Shown here: positions 1 to 7,750 of the stretch, in pieces | How the letters are laid out: the number at the start of each line of letters is the position of its first letter | Position numbering within the stretch: the first letter of the stretch is position 1 | DNA from: SM1-73 sp964588305 | GTDB taxonomy: Bacteria; Zixibacteria; MSB-5A5; SM1-73 | DNA: 22,975 nucleotides | Direction: 5' to 3' | Assembly: GCA_964588305.1 (NCBI GenBank) | Contig: CAZPOP010000035.1 | Location: 1 to 22,975 of the forward strand | Notes under the pieces: generated by a model | The model's input: only the letters and a program-made list of their open reading frames with translations | Database searches by the model: none | What the model was told of the DNA's origin: nothing | Translations under genes and position numbers: made by a program

Positions 1-914
1 TGATTCCTATTTTTAGACAGTTCCTGTATTTATTGATCATATTGCTTTTGTTTAGTTGCTCAAAGAAATCCACAGACGGGGTTAAGCCCCCCTCACCAAC
101 ATATCCCATAATCTGTGATGCTCCTGCCTGGTCACCAGATGGGAAGACCATAGCCTATTGGTATAGTGGGATCACAAAAGTTAGACCTAATGGGGGGAGT
201 GATGGTGATCCGACTCAAAGAGGGATCTGGTTTATCAGTCCCGATGGAACAAATAAAAGGATGTTCTTGTGGGGTGGGGACCTACCAGATTGGAATCCAG
301 TTGAGCCAAAACTCATCTTTGTAATGAATGCACAGATATACACTATTAAGCTGAACGGAGACAGCTTAACTCAACTCACCTTTGAAGGAACAAACCGCTT
401 CCCAGATTGGTCACCGGATGGGAAAAAAATAGCTTATACCCGACCTCAGCCTGGCACTGGAATGTGGATCATGGACTCTGATGGAGGAAACAAAAGGTAT
501 TTAGGATTTATGAGTACGCCGGATTGGTCACCCGATACGTCTCATTTCGTCTATAAATTCAGAAATGAAATCTGGGTTGCCGACACAAATGGAATAAATG
601 CTAAACAACTGACTTTTCTGGGTGGAGATAGCCGTGATCCTCACTGGTCTCCGGATGGCTCCAAGATTGTATTCAGTTCTCAAAAAATCGCACCAGGCTA
701 CCACTTGACGCAAATCTGGGTGATGAATTCAGATGGAACCAATCTAAAACAATTGACCACAGAAGGAGGAAGGTATCCCGCCTGGTCGCCGGATGGGAAT
801 AAGATTGTTTATGTTAGAGAGAATCCCAAAGAATATAGCTCAAAACAAGGACAGCTCTGGATAATGGATGCTGACGGAAGCAACAAGAGACAATTGACTT
901 TTGATGGATGGTAG
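1..914 (+). CDS. TolB-like six-bladed propeller lipoprotein (5' end at window edge)
   Basis: Predicted outer-surface or periplasmic lipoprotein with a TolB-type (PD40/WD40-like) beta-propeller. At least six PD40 units are visible, each built round a core like PDWSPDGKKIAY (near bases 125, 285, 400, 520, 640 and 780) followed by a strand such as WIMDSDGGNKR and a QLTF turn. That is the repeat count of a closed six-bladed ring, and the protein ends just after the last QLTF. The internal TTG at 33 is a poor start: the frame stays open to the window edge, where bases 1-2 are TG, so the initiator is probably a full NTG codon beginning one base outside. Read that way, the leader is a short n-region with Arg6, a Leu/Ile-rich core and a lipobox L-F-S-C with Cys at residue 20, typical of signal peptidase II. 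PD40 propellers usually bind protein or peptide partners; the ligand here is unknown. No catalytic motif is seen. Confidence 0.85.
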   Translation, partial: IPIFRQFLYLLIILLLFSCSKKSTDGVKPPSPTYPIICDAPAWSPDGKTIAYWYSGITKVRPNGGSDGDPTQRGIWFISPDGTNKRMFLWGGDLPDWNPVEPKLIFVMNAQIYTIKLNGDSLTQLTFEGTNRFPDWSPDGKKIAYTRPQPGTGMWIMDSDGGNKRYLGFMSTPDWSPDTSHFVYKFRNEIWVADTNGINAKQLTFLGGDSRDPHWSPDGSKIVFSSQKIAPGYHLTQIWVMNSDGTNLKQLTTEGGRYPAWSPDGNKIVYVRENPKEYSSKQGQLWIMDADGSNKRQLTFDGW

Positions 915-928
915 ATAGAAAAAGAGAA

Positions 929-974
929 GGCTGAAGAGCTTTTCACCCAGCAAAGTGTAAATAAGCTCTCAGCC
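929..974. other. Stem-loop after the lipoprotein gene
   Basis: GGCTGAAGAGCTT (929-941) pairs with AAGCTCTCAGCC (963-974), giving a 12-bp stem with one bulged A and a 21-base loop. It starts 15 bases after the lipoprotein stop. There is no T-run on the rightward side. On the leftward side the stem is followed by CTCTTTTTC, so it resembles a terminator for leftward transcription better than one for the lipoprotein gene. Function inferred only from shape. Confidence 0.35.
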
Positions 975-1053
975 TCCGTTGAGCACGAAATAAGAATTAG
1001 AGGATTATTCTCATGGGGGATCTCCTTCTGGATTTGGAGAACCAGAGATTCCC

Positions 1054-1356
1054 GTGGCTAAGACTGATTTGACCTCAAGTCAATATCCCCTCGCCCAGAA
1101 CTACCCCAATCCCTTCAACCCGGAGACCGACATTTCTTACAACCTACCTCAAGGTTGTCATGTCAAGTTGAGCGTCTTTAACATCATGGGTCAGAAGGTA
1201 AGAACCCTCGTAGATGAATATCAAACAGCAGGGCACAAAACAGTACAATGGGATGGAAGGGATCATATCGGTGAGGAAGTAGCGAGCGGGGTGTACTTTT
1301 ATCGTCTCCAAGCCGGTGAATACAGCCAAGTGCGAAAGATGCTGATGTTAAAGTAA
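1054..1356 (+). CDS. Orphan FlgD-like / type 9 secretion-type C-terminal sorting domain
   Basis: The 100 residues form one immunoglobulin-like domain of the kind found at the C-terminus of secreted proteins in FCB and related phyla. The start motif QNYPNPFNPETDISY is followed by LSVFNIMGQKVRTLVD, the turn TVQWDGRD, and the terminal strand GVYFYRLQAGEYSQ-KMLMLK. In Bacteroidetes such tails direct export through the type 9 system; elsewhere the same fold is often only called FlgD Ig-like. Here the domain has no passenger. The frame is open upstream only to base 994, encoding a Gly/Pro/Ser/Glu-rich linker (HGGSPSGFGEPEIPVAK), and contains no ATG; the only usable start is GTG at 1054, without a clear ribosome binding site. 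The likeliest reading is a remnant of a larger secreted protein whose front end was deleted, though a small independent secreted domain cannot be excluded. It ends in TAA and converges on the S41 protease gene. Confidence 0.6.
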   Translation: MAKTDLTSSQYPLAQNYPNPFNPETDISYNLPQGCHVKLSVFNIMGQKVRTLVDEYQTAGHKTVQWDGRDHIGEEVASGVYFYRLQAGEYSQVRKMLMLK

Positions 1357-1552
1357 ACAAGACCAGTTTACGAATATGCCCCGGTCATTAGGTGGCTGGG
1401 GCATGATGATACGGCTGGATGCCCCAGGTGGGTGGCAAGCATCTACCGGGAGCGCAATTGATCTTCTGGGCAGACAAAAAATCTGCCCCAAGCTTTTCCG
1501 CCCGGGGCAAACCGATCTTTCTTCCCAATCCAATATGTAAATCTCTATTTGC
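1357..1552. other. Convergent intergenic region with nested inverted repeats
   Basis: This 196-base gap between two converging genes carries overlapping inverted repeats. TGCCCC (1377-1382) pairs with GGGGCA (1398-1403). The same right arm, read as GGGGCAT (1398-1404), can instead pair with ATGCCCC (1420-1426). A third hairpin, GGGCAGA (1468-1474) with TCTGCCC (1482-1488), has a seven-base A-rich loop and is followed rightward by AAGCTTTT. The third may act as a weak terminator for rightward transcripts. No gene is supported. Confidence 0.4.
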
Positions 1553-3250
1553 TCATCCCTTCAGCAGTTTCTTGTACTCGTCCTGATTGGTCAGAATCTC
1601 AAAGGCTTTCCGGATAGCGGGATCGGTCTTTAAGATGATCTCCTCATAATAGCCCTTGTCACCATAAAGGCTGTTCAGAATGTCTCTCTTGATCGACTTC
1701 TTGATATAGTCGATGCTTTGGTCGAAGTCCTTTTCCTTCTCCTGTTCGATCAAGCTCTCCACGTTCTTCAGGACCTGTGCAAATCCCTCAGTCTTCTCCT
1801 GATCCTGGATATGCTTCTTAAGCGTATCCAAGTCCAGCTCTAAGGCCGACTTGTAAGTGAAATCCTTCTCTTTCAGAAACTCCTTGAATTCAGCGATCAC
1901 CTGATCATCCACCTCGAAATCGGGCGGGATATTGGGATGTTCAGCTATGTGGGATACGGCGAAGTCAAAGAACATTGATTGCCTTTCCAAGTTGTATTCG
2001 ATGGGTTTGTATTTCTCCCTTTCTATCTCTATATCCGGGATTATTCCTCCACCACCGTATACCTCCCTTCCGCCTTTGGTGTAGAAAACATCTGTCTTTG
2101 AAATAACCAAGCTATCCGATTCTTCTCCTTCTTCTTCGGAAGAGTGTTTATTCACCATCTCCGGCTTCTGTATGCATCTGCCGCTGGGAACGTAGTATTT
2201 TGCTACAGTAAGCTTGAGAAAGTAGTCAGGAGGCAGATTTCTTTGAATCACCCGCTGAACCAATCCTTTGCCGAAGGTGGTGTTTCCGATTATTACGCCC
2301 CGGTCCCAATCCTGCACCGCACCGGAGACGATCTCGGATGCTGAGGCAGTTCCTTCATTGACCAAAACGGCCAGGGGGTTTTCTCCGTATACCGCCTTTC
2401 CTTTTGCGTGATATTCCCTCTTCTCGTCGGATCGGCCTTGTGTATATACCACAAGCTTCCCATCGTCCAAGAACAGATTGGCCGTCTCCACCGCCTGATC
2501 CAGAAGCCCACCTCCGTTGCTCCTTAAGTCCAGGATCAAGCCCTTGATGTCTCTTTTCTTAAGCTCCACTATGGCATCTTTTAGTTCCTTTCCCGACTCT
2601 TTGGAGAACTTGGATAATCTGACGTATCCGATTCCCCCGTCCATTACCCCGTGATAGGGAACGTTCTTAAGCTCGATTATTGCCCTTTCAATGGTGTATT
2701 CCAAAAGCTCGGAAACTCCTTCCCGTCTTATCTTGAGAGTCACGGACGTCCCCCTCTCCCCTCTCATCAGCTTTGATGCGTCCTCGGTGCTCATTCCTTC
2801 CGTGGGCATCTCGTCTATCCCGACTATCTGATCCCCTGCTTTCAAACCCATCCGGTAGGCCGGGGTTCCCTCGATCGGAGAAATCACCGTTATCATTTCA
2901 TTCCTCTTAGCTATCACCATGCCCAGTCCCTCGTATTTTCCCTCAGTCATCTCCATCAATCGGTCGTGCGCTTTAATGTCCTGCAGAACTGAGAAGGGGT
3001 CCAAGGTCGTCATCATCCCCTTAATCCCCGCCTTGATCAACTCTTCCGGATCGACCGAATCCACATAGTCCCGATTAACGCTAAAGGCCACCGCGTCAAA
3101 AAGCTTGACGTAACTCCAAATACTCTTTTCGATCTCCTCCTGGGTGGCGACCTCCTCGGTTGCCTCTCCCGATCCCACCACCCAGATTATCGCTACCGAG
3201 ATTAAAGCCAGCGCAATCGCTATCAAGTCGTATTTTCTTTGCCCTTTCAT
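1553..3250 (-). CDS. S41 family carboxyl-terminal processing protease (CtpA/Prc type)
   Basis: Membrane-anchored or secreted serine protease of the C-terminal processing family, which cleaves proteins at their C-termini outside the cytoplasm. The reading frame opens with ATG at 3256, but GGAGG (3257-3261) abuts that codon, while the second ATG at 3250 lies six bases away. 3250 is therefore the better start. Numbering from 3256, residues 11-29 are one hydrophobic segment (uncleaved anchor or signal). About 50-100 is the helical N-terminal part and about 105-190 the PDZ domain (GLGMVIAKRNEMITVISPIEG, cut at GLKAGDQIVGID). The S41 core runs from LDLRSNGGGLLDQAV to FGKGLVQ. The catalytic Ser-Lys-Gln set fits the family spacing: Ser305 (TASASEI), Lys330 (FGKG) and Gln334. 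After about residue 390 comes a charged helical extension to 567, and an acidic Ser/Glu insert sits at 370-384. Substrate unknown. A promoter lies directly upstream, so it is probably transcribed alone. Confidence 0.95.
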   Translation of the reverse strand: MKGQRKYDLIAIALALISVAIIWVVGSGEATEEVATQEEIEKSIWSYVKLFDAVAFSVNRDYVDSVDPEELIKAGIKGMMTTLDPFSVLQDIKAHDRLMEMTEGKYEGLGMVIAKRNEMITVISPIEGTPAYRMGLKAGDQIVGIDEMPTEGMSTEDASKLMRGERGTSVTLKIRREGVSELLEYTIERAIIELKNVPYHGVMDGGIGYVRLSKFSKESGKELKDAIVELKKRDIKGLILDLRSNGGGLLDQAVETANLFLDDGKLVVYTQGRSDEKREYHAKGKAVYGENPLAVLVNEGTASASEIVSGAVQDWDRGVIIGNTTFGKGLVQRVIQRNLPPDYFLKLTVAKYYVPSGRCIQKPEMVNKHSSEEEGEESDSLVISKTDVFYTKGGREVYGGGGIIPDIEIEREKYKPIEYNLERQSMFFDFAVSHIAEHPNIPPDFEVDDQVIAEFKEFLKEKDFTYKSALELDLDTLKKHIQDQEKTEGFAQVLKNVESLIEQEKEKDFDQSIDYIKKSIKRDILNSLYGDKGYYEEIILKTDPAIRKAFEILTNQDEYKKLLKG

Positions 3251-3285
3251 ATTCATCCTCCAAATCTGAGATCTCTCTCAGCTAT

Positions 3286-3313
3286 AATTTAGCAAAAAAC
3301 TCCTTTTTGTCAA
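3286..3313 (-). promoter_or_regulatory. Sigma70-type promoter of the S41 protease gene
   Basis: On the minus strand a perfect -35 TTGACA (3313-3308) is followed after 16 bases by TAAATT (3291-3286), which matches the -10 consensus at four of six positions. The predicted start near 3279 would give a leader of about 30 bases that contains the GGAGG at 3261-3257. Inferred from motif match and placement only. Confidence 0.55.
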
Positions 3314-3784
3314 CGATAAAACCCAATTATCATAACCCGGTCACGTACCCAACCAGCGATTTTCCCTATTTCCTTGAAAGCAAAGCAGATGCCACTGAGC
3401 AGGAATCAATGAGAGAATCGATCGATGGACTCTTCGGGTGAAGCGGCTGGTTCAAAAAAGCTGCAATAGCTTCACGTACAATGAATTATCACCGAGGGCA
3501 ATCAGCACGGTACCAGCATGATCTTTGCCCAGTGAAGGCCAGAATGAGAATTCGCTTCCCGTCTGAGGAAGTCAATTTCCCATTATGTGCAAATCTTTTC
3601 ATTCGCTGATCCTCGTCTCTTTTCTTCCGACGAGCGGACTGTGGATTAAGTTTGTCATTCAGTTGAGCACCGAGAACCAGCTTTGACAGCCCGTTCCCAT
3701 ACTCTAATACAATCTGATGTTCAGTAATGTTTCAATCCCAAATCCTTTCTTTTCCCAAACTTGCGTGACAGAATCGACGGATGA
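3314..3784. other. Gap without a recognised gene
   Basis: Nothing here can be named. The longest unexplained open frame is on the minus strand, 3731 down to 3492 (80 codons, stop at 3491-3489, bounded upstream by a TGA at 3734-3732). It encodes a lysine/arginine-rich stretch including LGAQLNDKLNPQSARRKKRD and MKRFAHNGKLTSSDGKR, but has no clear start or ribosome binding site and matches no family I know. It may be a decayed gene fragment or chance. Confidence 0.3.
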
Positions 3785-3846
3785 AAAGGCAATCCCCGTT
3801 CAGCTATAGCCAACTGATTGACTTGCAATGCATTGCGGGGCTTTTC
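3785..3846. terminator. Possible bidirectional terminator with a 12-bp palindrome
   Basis: CCCCG (3794-3798) pairs with CGGGG (3836-3840). Read rightward the stem is followed by CTTTTCT; read leftward it is followed by ATTGCCTTTTC, so it could stop transcripts from either side. The loop contains the perfect palindrome GCAATGCATTGC (3825-3836). It lies just past the stop of the spermidine-synthase-like gene on the minus strand, the right place to end that transcript. The stem is short and the loop long, so confidence is modest. Confidence 0.35.
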
Positions 3847-3858
3847 TAATATTCGACT

Positions 3859-6219
3859 TTAAACTGCTTTCCTGTGCGCAAAAAGAAAGAAAAGGCAGAC
3901 AAGGTTTACCACCAGAATCATCATGAGGGTGGTGGGGATTCCCAAGAGGGGGATCAGGATCGCTGAGGCAAGAATTGAGCTTAGAGATGACCCAAGCAGA
4001 TCGACTGAATAACCGGTACCGGCTTTCTTGGCAGTCCTCTTTTGCAGGAAAAGATGATTGGCCAGAGTGAATTCCATTCCCCCAATAATTCCGGAAAGAG
4101 TGATGGCCAAAAGGAGAAAGGACTCGATCGAAGAATCAGAGGGAGAAATTTCCGAGAAACCAAGCACCATTAGCAAAAGCGAAGAGATCAGGAGCACCTG
4201 AAAAAGTTGAATCAGAATCAAACTCTTGAAACTGATCCTCTTCCGGCTTGCCCGTCTTTGCATCAGAAATGCCCCAAAGGCTAAGCCCAACATAAAGAGA
4301 GTCAAGATCAATCCTATCCTGGAATAGATGTAGCCGTAGAAGATCTGAAAGGATAAGACCACGATTATCTCAAGAAATATGCTGGTGAAGCCTGCCATGA
4401 ATATGGCGGATAAAGCCAAATTTGGCAAGCTGGATCGGCTTAACGAACATATCAAGAAAACGAGGAGAAAAAGCACGGCGATTACCGCAATTAACCAAAA
4501 AGGTTCGATCCTGGACAAAAATAGGAAAACAGGTTTTTCTATGGATTGAAATTGTTTGCTCCACAGGATGGTGTTATAGAAATAAGAGACGGGCTTCAAA
4601 TCGTAGTTTATGCGGCCCATCCCGGAAGGCATTGTTGCGCTCCCTTCCCCATAAATGGCACCTTCCAAGTATTCCATCCTGATAGGAGAAAGCCGATCTG
4701 GAAGAAAATGCTCGTTCACAAATTTCGTGGGAATTTTCCTCTCTGTGAGGCGTTCGACGAATTTTTCCCATCCTTTGAACAGCTTCCCCGTTCCCTTTGA
4801 GGCCAAGAAGATATTATTGGAACCGGGAAGAACGACCACCTCCGGGAAGTTTAGTTTTAATGTCCGATAAAAACTGGAAAGGTAAAGCTCCAGCTCTTCG
4901 CTGATATAATTCTCTGCCGAGGTCACCCGGAAGGAGAAGATGCCATCTTCGCTTAAGATGGATCTCACCATCCCGAAGAATTCAAAAGTGAAGAAACGAC
5001 CCAGCTGGGCGGTGTGGGGATCGGGAAGATTAAGGATGATCACATCATATTGAGACTGAGATTGAGATGGAGAGCGAGACGGAGATGGTTTACCCTTCTC
5101 TTCCAGTCTCTCTTTTACGAAAAGTCTTCCATCTTCAAAATGGATTCTGACCAAAGGACTTTCTAAAGATTCTGTCTCCTGTCTTGGCAAATGAGTCTTC
5201 CCTATTTCTATCAATTCGGGATCAAGCTCCACTAGGTCTATCTTCAAATCCTTGTATTTTAAGGCTTGAGTTATGGCTCCGCCCAATCCCCCTCCAATCA
5301 CAAGAAGCCGTTTGGGATCAGGATGCTCTAAAAGGGCGAAGTGCACCGCCTCCTCAACAGAATATTCGTCAGGGTAGGAAAAGAGCATGAGTCCATTTTC
5401 GTAGAAGGTGATCTGCTCATCTTTTTTTACCACCGCCACGTTCCCGTATTTGGTGTCCTGGGAATGAATCAAAGGTAAACCTTTCCACATCGCGTTTAAG
5501 GAAAAAGAATCAAACGAGTCATCCAACTTGCCCCCTTTAAAACCGACCACGATCAGAAACATAAGAGCCCAGACAAGACCCTTTGACGTACTTCCTTGAC
5601 CTCTGCTGAAAAGGAGAGCAGACAAGAAAAGGTTTAAAGAGAACAGGATGACCATTATTTCGAAATTCGAAAGGTTTGGAATCAAGACGAAGGTGGCTGC
5701 AAATCCACCTAAGCCCGTTCCAAGCGATTCCCATAGATAGACCCGGTTGACTAAGAATACCAAGCTCTGGTCAGCCTGCCAGGATTTCGAGTTCAACACG
5801 AAGGTTATCCCCAAGAGAAAGCAGAAAACAGACATAGCCAAAAAGGAGAATAATACCATAGGTAAGAAGCCGACTATCTCAGCCGGAACAGTCCCCAAGA
5901 TCAGCTTGGAATGTCTTACCGTAATGATGGTTAGAAGAGCGAAAATGGAGATGGCGAGATAACAATAAGAGAGCTTTTTGGGATTGGACCTGGCAATCCT
6001 GTTTCCCAGAAAAGCTCCCGCTCCCTCCCAGAAAAGCCACACAAAAAGCATCACCCCAAAGGATAATTCGTTTCCATAGAAGGTGACCATCATCTCCCGG
6101 AAGAGCACAATCTGAGAGGTCATGCAGGTGAAGCCCAAGACGATTGCAGAAAGAAGGAAACGAAGTCTGTCGGGGAACATCGTGGAATAAGAGGGAGATT
6201 TGTTTCCGCTCGCTTCCAT
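3859..6219 (-). CDS. Membrane protein with fused spermidine-synthase-like domain
   Basis: This 786-residue protein has three parts. Residues about 20-230 hold several hydrophobic helices. About 250-475 is a Rossmann-fold domain like polyamine aminopropyltransferase. About 565-786 is a second set of helices. The enzyme-like part shows KYGNVAVVKKDEQITFYENG, DEYSVEEAVHFALLEHPDPK, the nucleotide loop VIGGGLGG (307-314), the acidic ELDP (331-334), EDGR (362-365) and the active-site region YDVIILNLPDP (391-401), then RFFTFEFF. Classical SpeE has GGGDGG and D-S-x-D-P. Here the loop Asp is Leu and the first active-site Asp is Asn, while Asp400 is kept. The substrate may therefore not be putrescine, or activity may be altered. 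A low-complexity Ser/Pro/Gln insert sits at 377-390. The family resembles fused transporter/spermidine synthase proteins of unknown role. ATG 6219 has no strong ribosome site; Met14 is an alternative. The AmrS-like gene lies 96 bases upstream on the same strand. Confidence 0.82.
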   Translation of the reverse strand: MEASGNKSPSYSTMFPDRLRFLLSAIVLGFTCMTSQIVLFREMMVTFYGNELSFGVMLFVWLFWEGAGAFLGNRIARSNPKKLSYCYLAISIFALLTIITVRHSKLILGTVPAEIVGFLPMVLFSFLAMSVFCFLLGITFVLNSKSWQADQSLVFLVNRVYLWESLGTGLGGFAATFVLIPNLSNFEIMVILFSLNLFLSALLFSRGQGSTSKGLVWALMFLIVVGFKGGKLDDSFDSFSLNAMWKGLPLIHSQDTKYGNVAVVKKDEQITFYENGLMLFSYPDEYSVEEAVHFALLEHPDPKRLLVIGGGLGGAITQALKYKDLKIDLVELDPELIEIGKTHLPRQETESLESPLVRIHFEDGRLFVKERLEEKGKPSPSRSPSQSQSQYDVIILNLPDPHTAQLGRFFTFEFFGMVRSILSEDGIFSFRVTSAENYISEELELYLSSFYRTLKLNFPEVVVLPGSNNIFLASKGTGKLFKGWEKFVERLTERKIPTKFVNEHFLPDRLSPIRMEYLEGAIYGEGSATMPSGMGRINYDLKPVSYFYNTILWSKQFQSIEKPVFLFLSRIEPFWLIAVIAVLFLLVFLICSLSRSSLPNLALSAIFMAGFTSIFLEIIVVLSFQIFYGYIYSRIGLILTLFMLGLAFGAFLMQRRASRKRISFKSLILIQLFQVLLISSLLLMVLGFSEISPSDSSIESFLLLAITLSGIIGGMEFTLANHLFLQKRTAKKAGTGYSVDLLGSSLSSILASAILIPLLGIPTTLMMILVVNLVCLFFLFAHRKAV

Positions 6220-6244
6220 ACCAGGTACAAATGGTAAACCTTTT

Positions 6245-6273
6245 GCCCAGTTCCGACATTAGCAGAACTGGGC
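6245..6273. other. Perfect 9-bp stem-loop between the AmrS-like and spermidine-synthase-like genes
   Basis: GCCCAGTTC (6245-6253) and GAACTGGGC (6265-6273) are exact reverse complements around an 11-base loop. The stem sits in the only gap between two leftward genes, in the leader of the downstream one. Neither flank has a T-run (leftward flank reads AAAAGGTTT), so it is not a standard intrinsic terminator. An RNA-processing or stability element, or a protein-binding site, is possible. Confidence 0.45.
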
Positions 6274-6315
6274 TTCTCTAAACGACAAACTAGGAACTAG
6301 GGACGGCGAACTGAT

Positions 6316-7467
6316 TCAGCTCCAAACTCCAGGTATGGGTTTTCCGCAGGATTGGCATTTCCCATTCTTCAAATTCATCCGGGTGATGGTATATCCAATC
6401 CTTCCTATCACTATCTCTTTACACTCGGGACAATAAGTATGCTCTCCTTGGTGTCCGGGTACGTTGCCCACGTAAACGAAATTCATCCCTTCCTCCAGCG
6501 CGATCTCCCTGGCTCTCTCCAGACTGGAGACCGGAGTGGGAGGAAGATTCTTCAGAAGATACATGGGATGGAAGCGGGTGAAATGAAGCGGCACGTCCCT
6601 GCCCAGATTCGCCACCATCCATTTACACATTTTTCTTATATCCTTCACGTCGTCGTTCAATGTGGGAATCATAAGATAGACTAACTCATACCATATTCCG
6701 GATTTGCCTAAATCCACCAGAGCATCCATAACCGGCCTTAGCTTCGCATGGCAAATCTCCTCATAGTATTTCTCAGTGAAAGCCTTGAAATCGACCTTGA
6801 TGGCATCTACCTCTCTGATCAACTCCATCCAAGGATCGTGGTTGATATACCCCGCAGTGATGACCACGCTCTTGATTCCCCGTTCTCGCCCTGCTATGGC
6901 CGTATCCAACATATATTCATAAAAGACGATTGGCTCAGAGTAGGTGTAAGCGATGGATCTGGTTCCGCTTTGTCTGGCGTAGTCCACAACGTCCTCGGGC
7001 GGCAGGTACATGCTTCTTACCTGTTCGGGCCTGACCTGAGAGATCTCCCAGTTTTGGCAGAATTTGCAGTTCATGTTGCAGCCGGCGGTAGCGATGGAGA
7101 AAGCTTTGGTGCCCGGCAGAAAATGAAAAAGAGGCTTCTTTTCGATAGGATCCACGTTGGCAGAACAAGCGTAGGAATGAACCAGAGTGTAATAGATGCC
7201 CTCCCGGTTTTCCCGGCATCCACAGTATCCTCTCTCTCTGTCTCCCACCCTGCATTTTCTGGGACAAAGCTCGCATTCGATCTCTTTATGCTCCAGTTTC
7301 TTGTAATACTTCGCCTCCACGCGCGAGAGACCAGATGGTGAGGGCAAAGGAGACGCATCTGCAGTTGAGCTGAGCAAGGACACACCCGGCACAACGTTGG
7401 GCAACAACATTCCTCCGGTTGCAGCTAAAGAACATTTCAAAAAACATCTTCGGTTCAATTCCGCCAT
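6316..7467 (-). CDS. amrS: AmmeMemoRadiSam-system radical SAM enzyme with Tat-like leader
   Basis: Radical S-adenosylmethionine enzyme of the PflA-like AmrS family, which usually accompanies AMMECR1 and MEMO proteins (neither is in this window). The 4Fe-4S motif C-x3-C-x2-C is at Cys130, 134 and 137 (GCNMNCKFCQNW). Before it comes a cysteine-rich region (Cys65, 68, 72, 82, 84: ELCPRKCRVGD, GYCGC) and the family block PIEKKPLFHFLPGT. At the C-terminus two CxxC pairs (346/349 and 371/374) form a zinc-ribbon-like end finishing in GKPIPGVW. Residues 1-38 look like a twin-arginine signal: N-R-R-C-F-L-K at 5-11, then a neutral hydrophobic stretch and an A-D-A cleavage-like site at 36-38. The start is well supported: AAGGA lies six bases before ATG 7467, so the leader is part of the gene. 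Whether the enzyme is exported, membrane-tethered or retained is unknown. The reaction of this family is also not known to me. Confidence 0.9.
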   Translation of the reverse strand: MAELNRRCFLKCSLAATGGMLLPNVVPGVSLLSSTADASPLPSPSGLSRVEAKYYKKLEHKEIECELCPRKCRVGDRERGYCGCRENREGIYYTLVHSYACSANVDPIEKKPLFHFLPGTKAFSIATAGCNMNCKFCQNWEISQVRPEQVRSMYLPPEDVVDYARQSGTRSIAYTYSEPIVFYEYMLDTAIAGRERGIKSVVITAGYINHDPWMELIREVDAIKVDFKAFTEKYYEEICHAKLRPVMDALVDLGKSGIWYELVYLMIPTLNDDVKDIRKMCKWMVANLGRDVPLHFTRFHPMYLLKNLPPTPVSSLERAREIALEEGMNFVYVGNVPGHQGEHTYCPECKEIVIGRIGYTITRMNLKNGKCQSCGKPIPGVWS

Positions 7468-7750
7468 CTCTGATCCTTAATCTGTAAAGGACTAACCTGC
7501 AGGTTTCACTGAACAGCTCCGCCAGATTAGTCTCCCAGGGCCGGGAGCCCTTCCCTCGGACTGAGTCCATTCCTTCGACACTGAGTCTTCCCTCGACCCT
7601 GAGGTCTCGGGACCGAAGGGCAGGACGAAGTGCGGGACGAAGTCAGGGTGAACCCCCTCAGGATGAACCCTGCCTACGGGGTCTACGGCTTTGATTTCCG
7701 TGGGTCGGACACCCAGTCAGTCACTCCGCGACACCCTTCCAAGAAATGTT
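7468..7750. repeat. Gap with short tandem and direct repeats between the DUF362 and AmrS-like genes
   Basis: Three imperfect 18-19-base units lie head to tail at 7553-7571, 7572-7589 and 7590-7607, each reading roughly CCYTCGACMCTGAGTCTT. Just to the right are two copies of GGACGAAGT (7623-7631, 7635-7643; period 12) and two of CAGGRTGAACCC (7644-7655, 7659-7670; period 15). No gene or promoter is convincing. The run separates two leftward genes and argues against a compact operon. Confidence 0.5.

Noticed and set aside
3345..3455. Small insertion element bounded by AACCAGC and GCTGGTT
   Set aside because: The matching ends are only 7 bases, flanks do not extend the match and no target duplication is visible.
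5879..6259. 126-residue minus-strand frame overlapping the start of the spermidine-synthase-like gene
   Set aside because: It is out of frame with the membrane helices of the real gene and shows no family motif.
6748..7341. 197-residue open frame on the plus strand
   Set aside because: It lies wholly opposite the AmrS-like gene, whose motifs and ribosome site are clear; the antisense product has no recognisable domain.
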